A stretch of DNA of 64,000 nucleotides from Pseudoxanthomonas indica (GCF_900167565.1 NZ_FUZV01000001.1:1116001-1180000), one strand, 5' to 3'. Shown: positions 1 through 9,933, numbered from the stretch's first letter. The notes: generated by a model from the letters alone, not told the origin. Numbers and translations: made by a program.

Positions 1-218
1 TCACCGAGGTGGAGCAACGCGTGGTCAAGGCGCTGGCCTGGCTCAAATCCAACACCGCCACGACCACGCAGAAGATCGGCACGGTGTTGCGTGCGCTGGG
101 CGCCAGCAGCGACGATCATGAAGCCTTGCAGCGCATGGGCCTGGACAAACCCGGCTCCTTGGCTGAGCGCCTGGACGCGAAGCTGTTGAAACTAGGACTG
201 ACCGAAACCCGCCAGTAG
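1..218 (+). CDS. C-terminal end of an unrecognised protein (truncated by window edge)
   Basis: The reading frame is open from the first bases of the window, with codons running from base 3, and stops with TAG at 216-218, leaving about 71 C-terminal residues. The tail is mostly helical and charged, with two leucine-rich helices (around KIGTVLRALGAS and AERLDAKLLKLGL), and shows no catalytic motif I can recognise. A GTG at base 9 is probably internal, because the frame continues upstream of it. The gene converges with the transketolase gene. Function unknown; confidence that it is coding is moderate and rests on codon use and the absence of a better frame. Confidence 0.5.
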   Translation, partial: TEVEQRVVKALAWLKSNTATTTQKIGTVLRALGASSDDHEALQRMGLDKPGSLAERLDAKLLKLGLTETRQ

Positions 219-261
219 GCGCCGTACCAACGGCTTCAGTACCGGAAGAGGACCTTCCATT

Positions 262-284
262 CGCAGGAGGGGCTTCAGCCCCGA
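262..284 (+). repeat. 23-bp palindromic intergenic repeat, copy A
   Basis: A 23-base stretch built around the palindrome GGGGCTTCAGCCCC. The same 23 bases occur as a reverse complement at 37895-37917. Both copies lie in intergenic DNA next to the 3' end of a gene. This resembles the REP-like dispersed palindromes of Xanthomonadaceae genomes. Confidence 0.7.
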
Positions 285-408
285 AGCCACAGCCCCCACA
301 GAGCGCGGCATTCCCCTACCCCGCACAGATCCTTACCCCGATACTCTTCGACCCCTCCAGAAGCTGCAATGGAGCATGCTCCAAGTCCATTGCAAACTCG
401 GCACGAGC

Positions 409-437
409 AAAAAAAAGGCCGGTCAGAGACCGGCCTT
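409..437 (-). terminator. Rho-independent terminator of tkt
   Basis: A perfect 8-bp stem, GGCCGGTC (417-424) pairing with GACCGGCC (428-435), with a 3-base AGA loop. Read on the minus strand it is followed by a run of eight T residues (complement of 409-416). It lies about 25 bases beyond the tkt stop codon. Confidence 0.9.
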
Positions 438-461
438 CTTCATTGCTGCGTCGACGCCGAC

Positions 462-2459
462 TTACAGCGCCTTCGCCGCCTCGACCACCGCCTCGGCAGT
501 GATGCCGAAGTGCTTGTACAGCGCGTCGGCCGGAGCCGAGGCGCCGAAGCCGGTCATGCCGATCACGGCACCGTCCAGGCCCACGTATTTGCGCCAGAAG
601 TCGGTGATGCCGGCTTCCACCGCCACGCGCTTGCGCACGGCGTTGGGCAGCACCTGTTCGCGATACGCCGCGTCCTGGCGATCAAACACATCGGTCGAGG
701 GCATCGACACCACGCGGGTCTTGATCCCGGCGGCGTCCAGCGTGGCCTTGGCCTGCACGGCCAGGCCCACTTCCGAACCGGTGCCGATCAGGATCACGTC
801 GGGGGTGCCGTCGCTGTCGGCGAGTACGTAGCCGCCGCGGGCGATGTCGGCCACCTGCGCTTCGCTGCGCGCGTTGTGCGGCAGGTTCTGGCGCGAAAAC
901 ACCAGGCAGCTCGGGCCGTCACGGCGCACGATCGCCTGCTTCCACGACACCGCCGATTCCACCGCGTCGCACGGACGCCACACATCGTTGTTGGGGATGT
1001 AGCGCAGCGAGGCCAGGTGTTCGACCGGCTGATGGGTCGGGCCGTCTTCGCCGAGGCCAATCGAGTCGTGCGTATACAAGTGGATGTTGTGCGCCGGAAT
1101 CAGCGCGCTCATGCGCACCGCGTTGCGGGCGTAGTCGCTGAAGACCAGGAAGGTGGCGTCAAACGGAATGAAGCCGCCATGCAGGGCCAGGCCGTTGCTG
1201 ATCGCTGTCATCGCGAACTCGCGCACACCGTAATAAACGTAGTTGGCGTTCGGGTCATCGGTGGCGACCGACTTGCTGGCCTTCCACAGGGTGAGGTTGG
1301 AATGCGCCAGGTCGGCCGAGCCGCCGACCATTTCCGGCAGCAGCGGCGCGAAGGCTTCAATCGACAGCTGCGAGGCCTTGCGCGAGGCGATCACCTGGCC
1401 TTCGGCCTGGGTCTTGGCGATGAAAGCATCGGCCGCGGCCTCGAAACCTTCCGGCAATTCGCCATGCGAACGGCGGCTCAACTCGGCGGCCTGTTCCGGA
1501 TACTGCGCGGCGTACTTGTCGAACAGCATGTTCCACTGCTCTTCGCGGACCAGGCCGGTGTTGCCGGCACGCCAGCCGGCGTAGATCTCTTCCGGCACTT
1601 CGAACGGGCCGTACGGCCATTCCAGCGCCTTGCGGGTGGCTTCCAGTTCTTCCTTGCCCAGCGGCGCGCCGTGCGAGGATTCCTTGCCGGCCTTGTTCGG
1701 CGAGCCGAAACCAATGGTGGTGCGGCAGCAGATCAGCACCGGCTTGTCTTCCGACTTCAGCGCGGTGTCAATGGCGGCCTTGATCTCGACCGGGTCATGG
1801 CCGTCGACATTGCGCACCACCTGCCAGCCATAGGCTTCGAAACGTGCCGGGGTGTCATCGGTGAACCAGCCATCGGTGTTGCCGTCGATGGAAATCTTGT
1901 TGTCGTCCCAGAACGCGACCAGCTTGTTCAATCCCCAGGTGCCGGCCAGCGAGGCGGCTTCGTGCGACACGCCTTCCATCAGGCAGCCATCACCCATCAA
2001 CACCCAGGTACGGTGATCGACCACTTCCAGCTCGGGACGGTTGAAACGCTGCGCCAGCAGCTTTTCGCCCAGCGCGAAGCCCACGGCGTTGGCAAAGCCC
2101 TGGCCGAGCGGGCCGGTGGTGGTTTCCACGCCGGGGGTTTCATGGCGTTCCGGATGGCCGGCGGTCTTGCTGTGCAGCTGGCGGAAATTCTTCAGCTCCT
2201 GCAGCGGCAGGTCATAACCGCTGAGATGCAGCAGCGCGTACTGCAGCATGGAGCCGTGGCCGTTGGAGAGCACGAACCGATCGCGGTTGAACCAGTGCGG
2301 GTTCTTGGGGCTGTGGCTGAGGTAGTCGTTCCACAGCACTTCGGCGATGTCGGCCATGCCCATGGGCATGCCGGGATGACCGGATTTGGCGGCTTCCACC
2401 GCGTCGGCGGCAAGGAAGCGGATGGCGTTGGCAAGCTGGCGGCGGGAAGGCGTCGTCAT
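462..2459 (-). CDS. tkt: Transketolase
   Basis: Thiamine diphosphate enzyme that moves two-carbon ketol units between sugar phosphates in the non-oxidative pentose phosphate pathway, linking it to glycolysis; cytoplasmic. The frame gives 665 residues, the usual bacterial length, when started at the ATG at 2459 ([13 protein letters not shown]); the frame stays open further upstream, but that extension is Arg/Ala-rich and unlike the family. Visible landmarks are the N-terminal SGHPGMPMG segment (about residues 26-34), the ThDP-binding GDG at 156-158 with the downstream Asn at 187, and a C-terminal transketolase domain ending [11 protein letters not shown] strong terminator follows, so it looks monocistronic. 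rpiA of the same pathway lies at 53688. Confidence 0.97.
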   Translation of the reverse strand: MTTPSRRQLANAIRFLAADAVEAAKSGHPGMPMGMADIAEVLWNDYLSHSPKNPHWFNRDRFVLSNGHGSMLQYALLHLSGYDLPLQELKNFRQLHSKTAGHPERHETPGVETTTGPLGQGFANAVGFALGEKLLAQRFNRPELEVVDHRTWVLMGDGCLMEGVSHEAASLAGTWGLNKLVAFWDDNKISIDGNTDGWFTDDTPARFEAYGWQVVRNVDGHDPVEIKAAIDTALKSEDKPVLICCRTTIGFGSPNKAGKESSHGAPLGKEELEATRKALEWPYGPFEVPEEIYAGWRAGNTGLVREEQWNMLFDKYAAQYPEQAAELSRRSHGELPEGFEAAADAFIAKTQAEGQVIASRKASQLSIEAFAPLLPEMVGGSADLAHSNLTLWKASKSVATDDPNANYVYYGVREFAMTAISNGLALHGGFIPFDATFLVFSDYARNAVRMSALIPAHNIHLYTHDSIGLGEDGPTHQPVEHLASLRYIPNNDVWRPCDAVESAVSWKQAIVRRDGPSCLVFSRQNLPHNARSEAQVADIARGGYVLADSDGTPDVILIGTGSEVGLAVQAKATLDAAGIKTRVVSMPSTDVFDRQDAAYREQVLPNAVRKRVAVEAGITDFWRKYVGLDGAVIGMTGFGASAPADALYKHFGITAEAVVEAAKAL

Positions 2460-2593
2460 GGGGATCTGCAGTCGGGAAGGGCGTGCCGGGAAGACGGGCG
2501 CCGCCATTGTCCCACAGACCGCCAGCCGGGCAGAAACCGAATGGCCCGCGCGTATCGCCGCCATGCGGCGGCGATCATCGGCAGATCAGTTAC

Positions 2594-4000
2594 TTAGGCC
2601 GAATTGGACGACGAGCCCGCGGGCTGGGCGTCGACCGGGGAATCGACCGGCGCATCCGGCTCGCCCTTGGACACCATCGCCGCAATGGCGATGTCGCCGG
2701 TGACGTTGAGCGTAGTCCGGCACATGTCGAGGAAGTGGTTCACGCCCAGGATCAGGCCGATGCCCTGTGGCGGCACGCCGACCATGCCGCAGATCATCGC
2801 CACCACCGGCAGCGAGCCCGATGGCACGCCGGCGGTACCGATACCGCCCAGGATGCAGACCAGCATCACCAGCACCTGCTGGGTCAGGCTCAGATCCACG
2901 CCGAAGAACTGCGCCAGGAAGATCACCGTGACGCCCTCGAACAACGCGGTGCCGTTCTGGTTGGCGGTGGCGCCCACGGTCAGCACGAAGCGCGAGATGC
3001 GCCGCGGCAGATGCAGCTTCTCTTCGGCTACACGCAAGGACGTGGGCAGCGTGGCATTGCTGGAGGCGGTGGAGAACGCCAGCACCATCGCTTCCTGGGT
3101 GCCCTTGAAGAAGGCCAGCGGCGAGTAACCGCCAATGGTGCGCAAGGCAATCGAGTAGACGACAAACAGGTGCAGCGCCAGCGCCAGCACCACCACGCCG
3201 ACATAGCTGGCCAGCTTGATCAGCAGGTCCCAGCCGAACATCGCCGCCAGTTCGAACATGAAGCAGAACACCGCGATCGGCGCCAGCCGGATCACCAGGC
3301 CAATCAGCGTCATCGAAACATCGAACAGACCCTGGATGCCTTCGCGCAGGGTATCGGTGGCTTTGCCCGGGGTCAGCACCATGCCGATGCCCAGCATCAG
3401 CGCGAAGAACATCACCGCCAGGATGGTGTTGTCGGCGGCGGCCTTGATCACGTTGTCCGGCACGATCGACAACAGCATGTCCAGGCCGCGCGGCTGCTCG
3501 TGCGTGCTGGCCACGATGGCGCTGGCGCGCTGCGCGCCTTCGTCGAGCAGTTGCTGCGCGGTGGCGCGATCAATGCCCACCCCCGGCTGCAGCCAGTTGA
3601 CCAGCAACAGACCCAGCACCACCGCGATCGAGGACATCAGCACGGTGTAGCCCAGCGTGCGCCAGCCGACCCGGCCGAAGGCGCGGATATCGCCCATCTC
3701 CGACACGCCCACCACCAGCGCCGAGAACAGCAGCGGCACCACCAGCATGAAGATCAGGTTGAGGAACAGCTGGCCGATCGGGCCGGTGACATAGTCGGCA
3801 ATCAGGCTGACCCAGCTCTGGCATTGCCAGGGCAATTCGCCCGCACCGGCCACGCATTGCGGCGCGCCCGCGCCGGCCACCGTCAGCGTGCCCAGGCCGG
3901 TCTTGTATGCCAGCAAACCCAGAATCAGGCCGGTGCCAAAGCCGATGGCCATCTTCCAATGCAAGGGGAGCCCGGGTTTGCCGGTAAGCGCTGCGGTCAT
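2594..4000 (-). CDS. Dicarboxylate/amino acid:cation symporter (DAACS/SDF family)
   Basis: Inner-membrane secondary transporter of the glutamate/dicarboxylate:Na+/H+ symporter family (GltP, DctA, GltT relatives), 468 residues. Family signatures are clear: a serine-rich loop (AFSTASSNATLP), the GATANQNGTALFEG segment in place of the usual NMDGT, the re-entrant loop GVPSGSLP, and the substrate/cation-binding NHFLDMCRTTLNVTGD near the C-terminus. About eight hydrophobic helices are visible. There is a roughly 30-residue insertion containing two cysteines (PQCVAGAGELPWQCQS) after the first helix, and an Asp/Pro/Ser-rich C-terminal tail. The Arg in DMCRTTLNVTGD is typical of acidic-substrate carriers, but the exact substrate cannot be told. 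It sits between tkt and the Bat operon, with no overlap. Confidence 0.92.
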   Translation of the reverse strand: MTAALTGKPGLPLHWKMAIGFGTGLILGLLAYKTGLGTLTVAGAGAPQCVAGAGELPWQCQSWVSLIADYVTGPIGQLFLNLIFMLVVPLLFSALVVGVSEMGDIRAFGRVGWRTLGYTVLMSSIAVVLGLLLVNWLQPGVGIDRATAQQLLDEGAQRASAIVASTHEQPRGLDMLLSIVPDNVIKAAADNTILAVMFFALMLGIGMVLTPGKATDTLREGIQGLFDVSMTLIGLVIRLAPIAVFCFMFELAAMFGWDLLIKLASYVGVVVLALALHLFVVYSIALRTIGGYSPLAFFKGTQEAMVLAFSTASSNATLPTSLRVAEEKLHLPRRISRFVLTVGATANQNGTALFEGVTVIFLAQFFGVDLSLTQQVLVMLVCILGGIGTAGVPSGSLPVVAMICGMVGVPPQGIGLILGVNHFLDMCRTTLNVTGDIAIAAMVSKGEPDAPVDSPVDAQPAGSSSNSA

Positions 4001-4076
4001 GAATCAAGCCTGCGGAGACAAGTCACAACTGTAGCAAACCCCCATGGCGTGCCTGTTGTGCAGTGCGCGCGAGCGC

Positions 4077-5765
4077 TCAGGACTGGGGATAGAGCGGCGG
4101 CAACGGCGCAGGCTCGACGGTCGGTCCTGCGCGCCAGTGCGGTCCATCGGCAAAGGCCGCGCGCAGGGCCTGGCGCGCGGCAGCGCCATCGCCATCGGCC
4201 CAGCGCGCGCGCCGCAGTGCCTCCAGCGCGGCACGTTGATCGGCACGTGCCAGCTGCGCGATCACCGCGTCGAGATCGCGCAATGGCGGTGCATGCAACT
4301 GGCGCACGGCTTCGGCGACATCGTCCAGGCTGCCGGTGTCCAGCGCTTGCCTGAGCTGGGCCAGCGTGCCGGTCGGTCCGGCCGTCAACGGCGTAGCGGC
4401 GTGCTCGCGCGGATGTGGCGCCGTCTGCGCCGGTCGACGACGCAATGCCCACAACAGCGTCAGCAACCAGAGCACGGCGAAGCCTACGGTCAGCCATACC
4501 CAGGGACTGCGCGGAAGTTGGCTCTGTCCCGCCACGGCTACCGGTTCGCCGGCGCGGGCGGACGTAGGTGATGCGGCAGCGGGCACGCTGCCGACGCCAG
4601 CGCCCACCTGGCCAGGGCTGACGCTCAAGCGCAGGTCACCCAGTCGCTCGGTCTTGCCGACGCCCGCGCCGACATCCCACCAGGACATCGTCGCGCCGCC
4701 AATCACCAGTTCACCGCTGCGTTCGGGCACCACCGCATAGCGCTGCGTCCACTTCACCTGTGGCCGACCGTCGACAAAGGTTTCGTCGTACTGCATCGGC
4801 TCAGGAAACACCTGCGCCCCCGATACCACCGGCGCTGCGATGTCCGGCAACTGCGCACGCGTGGCGCCATCGGCCACGCCTTCGATGGTGACCATCGAGG
4901 CTTCGCCGGTACGCCCGCGATCGGGCGCGCCGACATAACGCAGACGCAGATCGCGCAGCGGCAGCCAGGGTTGCGCGGCGTTCGCCGGTTGCGCGCGTAC
5001 CTGCAGCGTCCGCGCGGAGCCCATCGCACTGACTTCGCGGCGGTTGCCCATGATGTTGTCGAACCAACCCACCGCGGCGCGGCCGCGGAAGCGCGGCGCG
5101 GGCAAGGTGAGCGCGCCGCTGCGTTCGGGTACCAGCAGGAAGCGTCGTTCCACCAGGGTGTAACTGCGGCCATTGATCTGGCGGCTGCCCTGCACGTCGT
5201 CGCCCACTTTCTGCATCAACGCATTGGCCGGGGGATCCAGTTGCAGTTCGCCCGACAGCAGTGGAATCGCGTAGTACAGCCTCAGCACCACGCCGACGCT
5301 CTGCTGCACATAGGGCGCGCTGGCGTCGAGGCTGGTTTCCAGGAATAGATCGGCATTGCCGTCGCGACCGACCACCGGTGGCGCCGGCCGCACGGTCAAG
5401 GCCAGCGCGGGAGAGCGCTGGCTGCCGAACTGCAGGGAAGGAATCTGCAGGTTGCCGGCACGCTTGGGTGCGAGGGTCAGTTCCAGCACTGAAGTGACGC
5501 TGCTGCGACCACCGCCCAGTTGCACGCTCTGGTTGCTCGCGCGCCCCAGCACCTCGAAGTCGGTCTGCAGCGGGCTCAGATCCGGTGCGCCCAGCTGCGG
5601 CACGTTCTCCAGGCTCAAGGTGAAGGTCTCACCCATGTCGATCGGATTGCGATTGACGCGCGCCTGGATCTGCGCGATGGCCGGCAGGCTCAGTGCACAC
5701 AGCGCCGTCGCCAGCAACAACAGCGCGGCCCGGCGCAGGCGCGGCAGACGTGACGACACATTCAT
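4077..5765 (-). CDS. batD: BatD family protein
   Basis: Last gene of the Bat cluster, 562 residues. The N-terminus is a typical signal peptide (RLRRAALLLLATALCALSLPAIA) followed by beta-rich, immunoglobulin-like repeats and, near residues 420-445, one transmembrane helix (WVWLTVGFAVLWLLTLLWALRR), leaving a short cytoplasmic Ala/Arg-rich tail. That is the usual BatD architecture: a large periplasmic region anchored in the inner membrane. Its ATG overlaps the stop of the batB-like gene (ATGA at 5762-5765), implying translational coupling. Bat proteins are linked to aerotolerance or stress resistance in Bacteroides, Leptospira and Francisella; the molecular role is not established. Confidence 0.88.
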   Translation of the reverse strand: MNVSSRLPRLRRAALLLLATALCALSLPAIAQIQARVNRNPIDMGETFTLSLENVPQLGAPDLSPLQTDFEVLGRASNQSVQLGGGRSSVTSVLELTLAPKRAGNLQIPSLQFGSQRSPALALTVRPAPPVVGRDGNADLFLETSLDASAPYVQQSVGVVLRLYYAIPLLSGELQLDPPANALMQKVGDDVQGSRQINGRSYTLVERRFLLVPERSGALTLPAPRFRGRAAVGWFDNIMGNRREVSAMGSARTLQVRAQPANAAQPWLPLRDLRLRYVGAPDRGRTGEASMVTIEGVADGATRAQLPDIAAPVVSGAQVFPEPMQYDETFVDGRPQVKWTQRYAVVPERSGELVIGGATMSWWDVGAGVGKTERLGDLRLSVSPGQVGAGVGSVPAAASPTSARAGEPVAVAGQSQLPRSPWVWLTVGFAVLWLLTLLWALRRRPAQTAPHPREHAATPLTAGPTGTLAQLRQALDTGSLDDVAEAVRQLHAPPLRDLDAVIAQLARADQRAALEALRRARWADGDGAAARQALRAAFADGPHWRAGPTVEPAPLPPLYPQS

Positions 5766-7555
5766 TGACCTTCCCTCTGGCGACGCTCTTGCTCAAGCTG
5801 GAATTTGGCGCGCAGCAGGCCACCGGGATCATCGGGCACGCGGCGCAACCAGGCTTCCAGTGCCTGGCGTTGCTCGCGCTGTTCCGGCGTTTCCGGCGCC
5901 TGCTGTGCGTTGTCCCGCGCCTGCGGGCGCATCGAGGATTTTCCGGCCCGTTGCATCGCCTGCTGCATCTGTCGGCGCTGGGCAGCATCGGCGGCGCCCT
6001 GCGTTTTCGCATCCGCGGCTTGCGGCGGTGGCGGCGGCGGCGCCGAAGCGGCACGCGTGCCAGCCGGCGATGCCGGTTTTTCCTGCCCGGCCGGAGCGGA
6101 TTGAGCGTTTGACGACGGCGGTGTCGCGGGTGCGCCCTGCTGCTTTGCTGGCTGCGGCTGGTCCTGGCGGTCGGCCTGGGAGCCGGACTCGCCCTGCGTG
6201 TTGTTCCTGTCCTGCGCGCCGCTCTTGCCCTGGCTACCCTGCTGGCCCTGGCCCTGACCTTGCCGCTGCTTGCGCGCCTGTTCGACGGCGGCGCGATTGG
6301 CGATGGCGTCTTCCATCTTGGGTTGCTTGGCCAAGGCGGCGTCGTAGGCAGCAATGGCTTCGTCGTAGCGCCCCTGCTTGGCCAGCGCATTGCCCTGGTT
6401 GTAATACGCGTCGGCGCTCGACTGACCGGCAAATGCCTGCTGGGCGCCGGCAAAATCGCCGCTGTGATAAGCCTGCACGCCCTGCTCCATGCGCGCGTGC
6501 TGACGCTGATCGGCGCGCTGCCACCAGCCGCCGGTGTCACTGGCATGCGCCGACCAAGGCATGCCGATCATCAACGCCCCCAGCAGCAGCAACTGTCCAC
6601 CGCGCCGGAACGCCAGCACGCTCAACAGCATCAATGGCAGCAACAACCAGTAGCCCTCGTCGAGCCAAGTGCGCGTTTGCCCGTGACCCCGTTGGGCATC
6701 GTCCAGTTGCGGCGGATCGAGCACGCCCAGCGCCACGAGATCCGCGTCACCGGCCTGCAGTGCACGGAATTCGCCGCCGCCCTGGCGAGCCAGCGTCTGC
6801 AGGGAACCGGCGTCCAGCTGCGTCCGCAGCAACGCGCCATCGCCGTTGCGATAGGTGGCGCCGGCAGCGGTGCCCAAGCCGAGCGCCGACACGCGATAGC
6901 CTTGTTGCGCGGCTTGCGCGGCGGCACTGATGGCGGCGGCATCGGCGTGATCGGTCAACAGCAGGATATCGCCGCGCTGGAACCCGGCCTGCGCCAGCAA
7001 GCGCGCGGCGCGGGCGATCGCGCGGTCCACCCGTTGACCATCCACCGGCATCACGTCCGGCGCCAGCGCATCCAGGAACAAGGCCACATTGGCGCTGTCT
7101 TCGGTCATGGGAGCGACAGTGAAGGCGTCGTCGGCAAAAGCCACCAGCGCGACCTGGCCACCCTCGCGTTGCGCGAGCAACTGCGCCAGCTTGCTGCGAA
7201 CCTGCAACAGGCGCGACGGCGGCAGATCCGCGGCCGTGGTGGTCGAAGACAAGTCGACCGCGATCACCAGCGGCGCGCGTTGTTGCCACATCTCCTGCTC
7301 GCCCTGCCGCCAGCTCGGACCCGCCAATGCCAGCACTGCCAGCAACAGCACCAGGGCCAATCCAATCAGCGAACCCAGCACACGTCGCCGCCCCGGCACC
7401 AACAGGTGCGGCAACAGGTGCGCGTCCACGCGCCCACGCCACGGATTGGCATTCTGGTACTGCCGATACCGCAGCCACAGCAGCAGCGGCAGCGCCAACA
7501 GGCACCAGAACGCGTGCGGACGCAGGAAATGCAGGCTGGCCCAGGCTTCGCTCAT
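5762..7555 (-). CDS. batB: BatB-like VWA protein fused to a TPR (BatC-like) domain
   Basis: 597 residues that combine two Bat proteins. Residues 12-29 and 60-80 are transmembrane helices; a von Willebrand A domain follows with MIDAS residues D101-x-S103-x-T105 (Thr replaces the usual final Ser) and a later LLLTDHAD strand. A second hydrophobic pair lies near 307-343, then a TPR unit (about 345-420: AYHSGDFAGAQQAF, YYNQGNALAKQGRYDEAIAAYDAAL), then about 120 residues of Gln/Gly/Ala/Pro-rich low complexity and a short helical tail. The TPR part corresponds to BatC of other species. Start and stop overlap batA and batD by ATGA. Confidence 0.9.
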   Translation of the reverse strand: MSEAWASLHFLRPHAFWCLLALPLLLWLRYRQYQNANPWRGRVDAHLLPHLLVPGRRRVLGSLIGLALVLLLAVLALAGPSWRQGEQEMWQQRAPLVIAVDLSSTTTAADLPPSRLLQVRSKLAQLLAQREGGQVALVAFADDAFTVAPMTEDSANVALFLDALAPDVMPVDGQRVDRAIARAARLLAQAGFQRGDILLLTDHADAAAISAAAQAAQQGYRVSALGLGTAAGATYRNGDGALLRTQLDAGSLQTLARQGGGEFRALQAGDADLVALGVLDPPQLDDAQRGHGQTRTWLDEGYWLLLPLMLLSVLAFRRGGQLLLLGALMIGMPWSAHASDTGGWWQRADQRQHARMEQGVQAYHSGDFAGAQQAFAGQSSADAYYNQGNALAKQGRYDEAIAAYDAALAKQPKMEDAIANRAAVEQARKQRQGQGQGQQGSQGKSGAQDRNNTQGESGSQADRQDQPQPAKQQGAPATPPSSNAQSAPAGQEKPASPAGTRAASAPPPPPPQAADAKTQGAADAAQRRQMQQAMQRAGKSSMRPQARDNAQQAPETPEQREQRQALEAWLRRVPDDPGGLLRAKFQLEQERRQREGQ

Positions 7556-8565
7556 GCGCGACGCCCCGGCAGAAGCAGGCTCAAGCCTGCCAAGAACACA
7601 GCCGCGATCAGCGGCCAGGGATAGCGCTCGATGCGCGGGCGCACTTTTTCGCCTGGAGTTTCCACCGGCTCCAGGCGATCCAGTTCGGCATAGATGCTGG
7701 CCAGCTCTTCAATGTCACGCGCACGGAAGGATCGGCCTCCGGTGATCTGCGCAATCCGTTGCAGGGTGGCTTCATCAATTTCTTCTTCGCCCGCCCCTGG
7801 CAAGGGCATGCCGAAGATTGACGCCCCGCCGCCCCCAAAGGCGATCGTGTGCACGCGCACCTTGGCTTGCCTGGCCAGTTCAGCGGCCTTGATGGGGTCC
7901 AGCAGCCCCGCGGTGTTGACGCCATCGGTCAACACAATCAGCACGCGGTCGCCCTGCTTCTGCGTGTCCAGGCGTTTGACCGCCAAACCGATTGCATCGC
8001 CCAACGCCGTCGCGCGTCCCACCAGATCCAGCACCGCGTCGTTCAATTGCTGGCGCACCGTGTCGCGATCCAGCGTGAGCGGCGTCAGCGCGTAAGCGCG
8101 GTCGGCGAAGACCAGTAGGCCGACGCGATCACCGGCACGACGATCCAGGAAATCCGCCAGCACGGCCTTGGCCGCGGTCAGACGATCCACGACCGCACCG
8201 CCGAGCGCCATGTCGGCCTCGCCCATGCTGCCGGACAGATCCAGCGCCAGCATCAGGTTGCGGGCGCTTTGCGGCGGCGCAATCGGTTCGCCCCAGGCCT
8301 GCGGCCGCGCGGCGGCGGCGCACAGCAGCAACCAGGCCAGCCACGCCAGCCAGGGCAAGGAGCGGCGGCTGGAAACGCCGCTGCCGGCGGCGATGGCATC
8401 GAGCCGGCCGGCATAGGGCACGCGCAATGCGTCACCGCCCTGCCGGCGTGCCGGCAACAGCCAATGCACCAGCCACGGCAAGGGCGCGGCGCACCACAGC
8501 CACGGCCAGGCGAAACCGGCGAACGCCGAGTGTGCCTGGGCCAGCAGAGCCGTCAGACCCGTCAT
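7552..8565 (-). CDS. batA: BatA-like VWA domain protein
   Basis: 337 residues. An N-terminal hydrophobic region (about 15-40 and 70-85) anchors a von Willebrand A domain with a canonical MIDAS motif, D109-L-S111-G-S113, and the companion Thr/Asp strand (VLIVLTDGVNTAG). A C-terminal helix (YPWPLIAAVFLAGLSLLLPG) closes the protein, so the VWA domain is expected to be held between two membrane anchors, facing the periplasm. It begins inside the stop of the DUF4381 gene and its own stop overlaps the next gene, so expression is probably coupled through the operon. The metal-dependent adhesion fold suggests protein-protein binding. Confidence 0.9.
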   Translation of the reverse strand: MTGLTALLAQAHSAFAGFAWPWLWCAAPLPWLVHWLLPARRQGGDALRVPYAGRLDAIAAGSGVSSRRSLPWLAWLAWLLLCAAAARPQAWGEPIAPPQSARNLMLALDLSGSMGEADMALGGAVVDRLTAAKAVLADFLDRRAGDRVGLLVFADRAYALTPLTLDRDTVRQQLNDAVLDLVGRATALGDAIGLAVKRLDTQKQGDRVLIVLTDGVNTAGLLDPIKAAELARQAKVRVHTIAFGGGGASIFGMPLPGAGEEEIDEATLQRIAQITGGRSFRARDIEELASIYAELDRLEPVETPGEKVRPRIERYPWPLIAAVFLAGLSLLLPGRRA

Positions 8566-9017
8566 CAGCGTTGCCCGGCCATCAACTCGAGAAAGCGCGC
8601 GCGCGCCAGCATGCGCAGCTGTTCCACTGCACGCGCATCGACCTGGCGCTGGAAGGCGCCATGCAGCAACAGCTGGCCCGGGCCGTCGGTAAACGCCTGC
8701 CCGCGTGCGCCATCCAGAAAGCGCAGCCAGGCTTCACCTTGCAAGCGATCGGCGCCGGCGTCCACCCGCCGCGCGGCACGGCGCAGCAAGGCCGACAGCG
8801 CCGCGAGTTCGCCCAGCGGATCGTCGTGACGCGTCTGTCGGTCAAACCAGTCCAGCCAGCGCCGGCGTTGCCGTTGTCGGGTCCAGCGCCACCCGCCCGC
8901 GAACAACGCGATCAGCAGCAGCGCGCCGGCCAGCAGCCACCAACCGGGCGCGGGCGGCCACAGGCCAGGCGCCTGCGGCAGGTGCACGTCACGCAAGACC
9001 AACTGCGAAGGATCCAT
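8565..9017 (-). CDS. DUF4381 domain protein
   Basis: 150 residues. A Pro/Trp-rich N-terminus (PQAPGLWPPAPGWW) leads into a single transmembrane helix (LLAGALLLIALFAGGW), followed by a basic stretch (RQRQRRRW) and a helical cytoplasmic domain. Size, topology and position between the DUF58 and BatA genes are those of DUF4381 proteins in proteobacterial Bat clusters. Start (9017) and stop (8565) each overlap a neighbour by one base (TGATG). The function is not known; an accessory membrane role in the Bat complex is inferred from context only. Confidence 0.8.
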   Translation of the reverse strand: MDPSQLVLRDVHLPQAPGLWPPAPGWWLLAGALLLIALFAGGWRWTRQRQRRRWLDWFDRQTRHDDPLGELAALSALLRRAARRVDAGADRLQGEAWLRFLDGARGQAFTDGPGQLLLHGAFQRQVDARAVEQLRMLARARFLELMAGQR

Positions 9018-9922
9018 CAGGCCACCTGCGGCTGCGGCCGGCCAAGCAGGGGCAGCCAGGCGTCACTGGGCGCATCGGCGCGCAGTGATTGCACGCGCAC
9101 GCCGCGACCGGGCAATTGGGCCAGCGCCTGCGTGATTGGTTCCGCAAAGACGTGTTGCCAGCGCGCGCGTTGCGCGCTGTCGGCCAGATCCAGTTCGATC
9201 CGGTGCTGGGCGGACTGGAAGGCCAGCGCCGCCTCCGGAGGGGTCTCTTCCAGCACGTCGAACAGCAGCAGTACGACCACATCGTGGTGGGCGGACAGGC
9301 GCGTCCAGACTTCCTGCGGCAGCGACGCGACACTGGCCGGATCCGCCAGCACGATCAGCCGCGAGCCGGGACGCAGCAAGCGCCCCGCCGCCTCCAGCGC
9401 GCTGGCCAGGCCCTGATCATCGGCGGGTGCCTGTGCGTACCAGCGCACCAGCGCGTCCAGCACGCGCAAGGCACCGCGCGGCCCGGACGCCGGCGGTACC
9501 GGCGGCTCCAGCCGCGAGCCGCGCACGGCAGCGACGCGATCGCCGTCGCGGATGGCATTCCAGACGGCCACGGCGCCCGCACGCGCGGCCTGGGTGGACT
9601 TGAAGCGGACGCGGGTGCCGAAATAGAGCGATGCCGAGGTGTCGGCGACGATCAGGCTCAGGCGCTCGCGTTCGGCCTGGAACAGTTTGGTGTGGGTGCG
9701 ACCGCTGCGTGCGGTCAAGCGCCAATCGATATGACGCACGTCGTCGCCGGCCACGTACTCGCGTGATTCGGCATATTCCATGCCGCGACCGCGCAGCTGC
9801 GAAGCCGCTGGACCACTGGCGCCGTGCCGTCCGTGCCGCGCCGGGCCGCGCCGCTGTGCGGTGGCGCGCAGCGCGATCAGTTCGCGCAGCTGGGGGACGA
9901 CGCCGTCTGTGTCAGCGGTCAT
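9017..9922 (-). CDS. DUF58 domain protein
   Basis: 301 residues from the ATG at 9922 (MTADTDGVVPQLREL). The upstream extension of the frame is Arg-rich and overlaps moxR, so it is rejected. The DUF58 signature is present: GMEYAESREYVAGDDVRHIDWRLTAR, in which the core fold resembles a VWA domain, followed by KLFQAERERLSLIVADTSASLYFG. DUF58 proteins nearly always follow a MoxR ATPase gene and precede VWA genes, as here; moxR ends 11 bases upstream. No membrane helix is visible, so it is probably cytoplasmic. Molecular role unknown. Confidence 0.87.
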   Translation of the reverse strand: MTADTDGVVPQLRELIALRATAQRRGPARHGRHGASGPAASQLRGRGMEYAESREYVAGDDVRHIDWRLTARSGRTHTKLFQAERERLSLIVADTSASLYFGTRVRFKSTQAARAGAVAVWNAIRDGDRVAAVRGSRLEPPVPPASGPRGALRVLDALVRWYAQAPADDQGLASALEAAGRLLRPGSRLIVLADPASVASLPQEVWTRLSAHHDVVVLLLFDVLEETPPEAALAFQSAQHRIELDLADSAQRARWQHVFAEPITQALAQLPGRGVRVQSLRADAPSDAWLPLLGRPQPQVA

Positions 9923-9933
9923 GCGCGGCGGAC

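Noticed and set aside
369..2597. Long plus-strand open frame opposite tkt (742 codons)
   Set aside because: It lies antisense to a canonical transketolase; the His/Arg/Gly-rich product has no motif and only reflects GC-rich codon bias.
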